Below, piece after piece: positions 59,216 to 64,000 of a DNA stretch of 64,000 nt. The position numbers were made by a program, and so were the translations under genes. Source of the DNA: Trichoplax adhaerens (lineage: Eukaryota; Placozoa; Uniplacotomia; Trichoplacea; Trichoplacidae); NCBI RefSeq assembly GCF_000150275.1, contig NW_002060947.1, positions 8,216,043 through 8,280,042 on the forward strand, read 5' to 3'. The notes beneath the pieces are model-generated. The model saw only the letters and a program-made list of their open reading frames with translations, ran no database searches and was not told the origin of the DNA. Every line of letters begins with the position of its first letter. Position 1 is the stretch's first letter.

Positions 59216-60412
59216 ATGCTGAAATATCATTTACCTCATTGCTTGAGTGGTTTTATGCTTCTGGATAAGGAGCTCCATGAAAATGTTAGCACTGCCTACC
59301 TGATCCATTTTTTTATTCTGATTAGTTTGGCTTTAGTCGGAGTAATTGCGGATACTATCTTTGTATTTGAACTCATCCGAGACAATAATCGATATCTTGA
59401 GATTTTAACCCTTTTAAATCAATCCAATGTCCTACAACCCTTTGATAAATCTCTTACCTGCAATCAGACCATCAACTACCAGACTTTCCATGATGATTAT
59501 TTGAGTTATAATTATTCCACTATCATTTATTTAATCCTTTATACGCTAGGATTAGTGGTTGCGTTTGTTTTTATTTGCAACATCATCTTGTGGACAGTCT
59601 TGAAATATCATAAACAAACACCGTTACTATTTCGCTATGTTAATAGCTTGGCAGCATTTGTGTTAGCCTTCCATCAGAATATACCACAAGTGATATTTTT
59701 ATTCGCCATTATTGGCTTACGCCATAGTCCACAAGGTTTATATTGTGCTGAGTGCTTATTAACAAGGCAATGTGTTCAATCCGATGCTTCTATCCTGACG
59801 AGAAGTTATGGAGGTACTGCGCGCTTTCTATCCATCATGATTTATGCAATCTATTACGGAGCCATAGAATTAAATAGTCATGTTGGTAAAACCAAAAGCG
59901 AATCTTCGGATAAAACCATTTTCCAAGAAAGTTCAGTTTCGAAACATTGGCTTACTGTACAGCAGAAATTTTATTACCTACCAGTAGCAATTATTTATAC
60001 CTTGGCCTATATCTTACATAAAATTTTGCATTTCCCCGTGGCGGAATTTGAATCCAATGGGCGTTGTCCACATGGCCTCGAATTCCTTCGTGGATCATTT
60101 TGGGCATCTTTTACTGCTACTGGAACCGCAATACTTGCTATTAAAGCCAATCTAGAAAATTTAGCAGGTTCTTTATTTCCAGTAGAAGATTTAGGCAAGA
60201 TGGAAACGATCACAACGGTGATCATCATCATTCTTGCATACTTTATTACTATTGCTATCATTACGGTAGTTATGGTTATCAAATCTCAAATGAAATCAGG
60301 ACAGACTTACTTTACTGCAGCAATGATTCTGTTGCTGTTTTTCCTAACTGCCCCATTATTGCTGATTATGGCCATAGTTCATCTACTTAAAGAGCTGATA
60401 GGAAAATATTAG
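59216..60412 (+). CDS. Orphan multipass membrane protein, 398 residues
   Basis: An intronless gene. Eight hydrophobic segments are visible at about residues 27-54, 102-129, 141-167, 202-219, 252-270, 293-312, 331-355 and 365-391. The loop after the first segment carries two N-glycosylation sequons (NQT near 83, NYS near 99) and a cysteine, so it is probably outside the cell. A second loop (about 170-195) has a cluster YCAEC...C. Cytoplasmic loops carry basic residues. No signature of a GPCR, channel or transporter family was recognised; a lineage-specific receptor or transporter is possible, but no function is claimed. The final hydrophobic segment ends in KELIGKY just before the TAG. Copies of this 3' end are repeated downstream (see 60300-61210). 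Confidence 0.85.
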   Translation: MLKYHLPHCLSGFMLLDKELHENVSTAYLIHFFILISLALVGVIADTIFVFELIRDNNRYLEILTLLNQSNVLQPFDKSLTCNQTINYQTFHDDYLSYNYSTIIYLILYTLGLVVAFVFICNIILWTVLKYHKQTPLLFRYVNSLAAFVLAFHQNIPQVIFLFAIIGLRHSPQGLYCAECLLTRQCVQSDASILTRSYGGTARFLSIMIYAIYYGAIELNSHVGKTKSESSDKTIFQESSVSKHWLTVQQKFYYLPVAIIYTLAYILHKILHFPVAEFESNGRCPHGLEFLRGSFWASFTATGTAILAIKANLENLAGSLFPVEDLGKMETITTVIIIILAYFITIAIITVVMVIKSQMKSGQTYFTAAMILLLFFLTAPLLLIMAIVHLLKELIGKY

Positions 60413-61210
60413 AGTGAATAAAACGAATTTCTTTACATTCAGGAAACAAGGCAAAGTTATTTTGCTGCTGGTATGATTCGCTTGACAGGATTATTACGAT
60501 AGTCTTCCGTTTCTGATGATGATAGTTGTACCTCATATTTCACCGCTTTCAAGAGCTGATAGGAAAACACTAAAGTAGATGAAAAAAATTTCTTTTCTTT
60601 TAGAGAATAGGGCAAAATTATAGCACTGCTGTGATTTAATTAACTAAATCGTTACCGTAGTCTTCCATTCCTGCTAATGATAGTTGTACGTATTGCTCCA
60701 TTAGCAAGAGCTGATAGTAAAATACTAGAGTGGATGAAATGAATATTTTTCTCTTCCGGAATCAAGGTATAATTATTTCACTGCTGTTGTCAATCAATTA
60801 ACTTAATCATCACGGTAGTCTTCCATTCCTACTGATTATAATTATAATTATACCTATTTGCTCCATCTTTAAGAGCTGATAGTAAAATAATAGAGTAGAC
60901 GAAAATGAATGCATTTGCCCTCTAGATTTACGACGGAGTTATTTTAATGCTTGTGAGATTTAGATATTTTAATCATTCCTTTCATATTTCTGTTAAGGAC
61001 AGTTCTATCCTGTCGGCTTTAAGAGCTGACAGGAAATAACTAGAGTAAATAAGAATGAATCTTGACCTTCTTAAATCAAGACAATATTAACTTAATGTTT
61101 GTGTGATTGAATTACTTTCATAGCTACTCTTCCATTTCTGCTTGTGAAGGTTCTATTTTTGCCAACTTCAAGACATAAAATGAAAATACTACTGTGGATG
61201 AAAATGATTT
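60300..61210 (+). repeat. Tandem array derived from the 3' end of the membrane-protein gene
   Basis: The terminal coding segment of the gene, ending aagagctgataggaaaatat, is followed by five decayed tandem copies. The marker aagagctgat (or a close variant) occurs at 60390 (genic), 60551, 60706, 60871, 61021 and 61170, spaced 149-165 bp. Each copy also carries an agtcttccattcctgct box and a gtggatgaaa-gaatttctt box. The copies no longer keep an open frame. Divergence increases away from the gene. Confidence 0.88.
60417..60422 (+). terminator. Possible polyadenylation signal
   Basis: AATAAA five bases after the stop codon of the membrane-protein gene. Unusually close, so another site downstream may be the one used. 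Confidence 0.25.
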
Positions 61211-62620
61211 CTTCCTTATTAAGCTGGCTAGCTAATCATACTTGATATGTATTTATTTCTTAAAGTATTCGATAATAATGTACTGCGTATTACTTGACAG
61301 CAGATATGGACATTGAACTTGTTAAAATAAAGAAGACATTACAGCTTACTTGCCAATCATTATTGGCTACTGCATTAACGAACCACCGTCCCTGCAATGG
61401 TGTCCCTGCAGTCTCTCAATAAATCCACTTTTTTTTTTCTAATTTATTACTATAGTTAGTACTTTTCAATACGAAATAATTGGTTATTATTGTGCCATTC
61501 TGTCCATAAATGAAGCATCTGCTCAGGAATCTATAATTCCCTATCTCTGAGACTGGATAGTAAAAGTAATACCCTATGAGATCCTATTATATCTATATCG
61601 TGGCGAGATAAATGAGACTTTGGTTTCTTGTTCAATTCCTCTTTATTGCATCAATCCATTCTTCTGCTATAAATTGTCTTTATCTACTTTTTCACTGCAA
61701 TAATGCTACCGGCTAACAATCTAATCTACGCCATCATCTATTTTTGTAAGCTATTCTACAGCAGGATAAGGTATAAGATCGAAATTATGGATTAATTAAT
61801 TACTGACTAGAGATTAGACCTTTTCTTTTTCTACCAAGTCTAGTTTCATTTACTTCGATTCGTGTATTATTTCCCTTAGCAGTGGAATCGTAATAAATCT
61901 ACTAGCTGATGCTGTTATGAAGTAGTCAGTCGGTATCTCATTTATATCGAATAAAACAGAATAAACAGATACAGGACTCACTGTCAATAAGGATATGGAA
62001 ATTGTTTCGCTAAATTGTAAAGATAAATTATTAAGTTCTACCTTCTTCCTTCATGGAGTCTATTTACGTTACCTTTCCTACTCATCGTGCATTTTATTAA
62101 TGCTGTGTAGTGGGGTAGAAGCAAAGTGTAAAAGAATTGTTGATTTGTAGTTATTCAACAGCTGAAACAGTTCTTTGGATTTGCTTTGGATATCTAAGAA
62201 ATAAAAATTAGCTTGACTTGGATTACTACTAAACTATAACCTATTTCCTGTCCAAGTTAATGGACACTGTAAAGTACATCTATTTTCCTCATCATTCTAG
62301 TCAATAAAACGTAAAATTGAATACCAGCCAATTATATTAGTATTGTAGGCACATAACATAGTCATTCAATCAAAAATTGAGCTAATTCTATCTAATTCAT
62401 TTCAAATCTTCTCTCGTAATCTCATCGGCTAATAGTATTGAAATTTGATCAACATTAATGACAATTTAAACTGTATGCTATCTTTTACCGTAGGCTATTC
62501 GTATGTAATCCTTAATCAATCTTGCTAATACACATGGGATTGAACTCAGTAAATTTATATAAAATTAGCCTATTTGTAGAATCAAATAAATGTCTCCTAG
62601 CAATTTAAACTCCTTATAAT
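61211..62620. other. Intergenic region without recognised genes
   Basis: About 1.4 kb, AT-rich, no open frame of note. A short duplicated phrase (ccgtccctgcaatggtgtcc / ctgcagtctc) is seen near 61387. Nothing else is supported. Confidence 0.45.
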
Positions 62621-64000
62621 TTCCATCTGGACTTCAATTTCAAATTCAATGATTCCTAATCTTCCATGCAGACATTGATGCACCTTTTTCCGCATTATAC
62701 AGCAGCTAATACAGTTGGGAAATGTTAGTAAAGTATGCCGGTGTAGCAGCAAATCTAACCCAACCATCACACTCAAATTGTGCACAATAAGGTAGCATTT
62801 ATCTCTACATTTTTCAGCGTTTCCTTTCTATTTAGCAACTTTCTAGTTGGATAATAATGTAGAGTTTCGTATCTGAACATTAATTTCCAATTTAATGGTC
62901 TCTCATCTTGAACACAGACTTTGATGCATCCCTTTCTATATTATATAGTTAATAGAGATGGAAATAAAATGTCTGCTAATAATTTAAACATTCTATGAGG
63001 CATATCTGAAGCTCGATCTCTAATTCGATGCTCCCTAACTTTCCACATAGACATTGATGCCTTTCTTTCCATAAGATACTTGCATAGTTAATATAGTTGG
63101 AAAAAGTTAGTAAAGTGAGCTATCTTAGTAGCATCCACAGTCTCTAATTATGAAGCTTAAATATGTACAAAAGGACAGTATTTAACTCTAGATTAATCCG
63201 TGTTTTCTTCTCGCTTTAGTAGCTATTTAGTTGCATAGCAATGCAGACTATACTATCTAGATTTCAATCTCCAATTCAACAGTCCCTCATCTTCCACACA
63301 GACTTTGATGCATCTCTTCTCGCGCTATAGAGTTAGAGTAGGTGAAAATAAATATCTCTCAGTACTTTAAACTTTATGAAAAGCGTATCAGGGCTTTAAT
63401 TTCTAACTCTATGGTCTGTAATCTTATAATCAGACTTTGATGCATCCCTTTCCGTACTATACAGATTGATAATGGTAGCAAAGTCTGCTTGCTTAGCAAC
63501 AAATCGATCCAACCATCAATCTCCAGTGGTGCACAATAGGATAGCATCTGCCACTAGATTAGTCAATATTTCTTTTCTCTTCAGCAGGAAATCTGCTTTA
63601 ATAATAATGTAGATTTTCGCACCTTGTCTTCAATCTCCAACTTAATGGTTCCTCGTCTTCCATACAGACTTTGATACATCCCTATCCGTAGTATCTAGTT
63701 AAAATAGATAAATAAATACCTACCACTTCTTTAATCTTTCTACATAACGTATCTAGACTTCAATCTCGAACTCAAAGGTCCCTAATCTATTACACAGACA
63801 TTAATGCATCCGTTTCAGCATTGTACAGATAGAAAATAGTAGTAAAGTCTGCTGGCTTAACAACAAATAGATCTAACCATCAAGCTCCAGTTGAGCACAA
63901 TAGGACAGTATTTACCTCAAGGTTAGTCAGCGTTTCTTTTCTTTTCAGCAGCAATCTGGTTGGATAATAATATAGTCTTAGAGTTTGCTATAGGCTAGTA
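62620..64000. repeat. Two-part higher-order satellite, about 375-bp period, running off the window
   Basis: A box reading like cagactttgatgcatccctt recurs seven times: about 62668, 62916, 63049, 63298, 63430, 63664 and 63799. Intervals alternate between about 235-250 and about 130 bp, so the true unit is about 370-380 bp with two related halves. One half adds a block with acaatag-a-agtatttacctc and ttagtcagcgtttctttt; the other is short. Three to four units are visible, with divergence near 15-20 percent by eye. The array is still in progress at base 64000. Confidence 0.88.

Noticed and set aside
60007-60282. Minus-strand 91-codon frame opposite the membrane-protein gene
   Set aside because: It is the antisense shadow of a strongly coding frame and shows no independent signal.
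62620-64000. CRISPR-like array
   Set aside because: Repeats are long, diverged and of unequal spacing without unique spacers, in a eukaryotic context. Satellite is the better explanation.

Overview
This window looks like nuclear DNA of an early-branching animal, most likely a placozoan (Trichoplax-like). It is AT-rich, most genes are split by short GT-AG introns, and the gene families are animal ones: mitochondrial-clan cytochromes P450, an ECT2L-type RhoGEF, a SYNCRIP/hnRNP-R-family RNA-binding protein, a class-2 secreted lipase, a Rab-like GTPase and a giant tetratricopeptide (TPR) protein of the kind expanded in placozoans. The species call is inference from family content; no marker gene proves it. 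A 50-base run of N at 10209-10258 shows this is a draft assembly.

Layout. 1-4865: no confident gene, but a decayed kilobase-scale duplication. 4866-9890 (minus): an intronless 1674-residue TPR protein whose repeats form a 504-bp higher-order array. 9891-14020: non-coding, with a gap and two tandem repeats. 14021-30154 (plus): four tandem copies of a seven-exon mitochondrial P450 gene. Copies 1 and 2 are intact (531 residues each), copy 3 is badly broken, and copy 4 is intact except for one TAG stop in exon 1. 30155-32581: non-coding, with a 269-bp tandem duplication. 32582-35292 (plus): a three-RRM RNA-binding protein. 36589-37563 (plus): an intronless secreted lipase, followed by its broken duplicate at 39839-40706. 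42066-43387 (minus): a six-exon Rab-like GTPase with a probable U12-type intron. 44494-45257 (minus): the 3' exons of an unrecognised small gene. 46690-54332 (plus): a 27-exon ECT2L-like gene (F-box, central domain, DH-PH). 54333-59215: a non-coding stretch with degenerate tandem repeats. 59216-60412 (plus): an intronless orphan protein with eight hydrophobic segments, followed by a tandem array apparently derived from its own 3' end. 62600-64000: a two-part satellite of about 375 bp that runs off the window.

The genes do not form one pathway; they are neighbours with separate jobs (sterol/steroid-type oxidation in mitochondria, RNA binding, lipid hydrolysis, vesicle traffic, Rho activation). 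The unifying theme is local tandem duplication at every scale: repeats inside the TPR gene, P450 copies, lipase copies, and many 40-500 bp non-coding arrays, several containing decayed pieces of neighbouring genes. Exon boundaries were assigned by eye from splice sites, reading phase and comparison between copies; total lengths are consistent in phase for the P450, ECT2L, RRM and Rab models.
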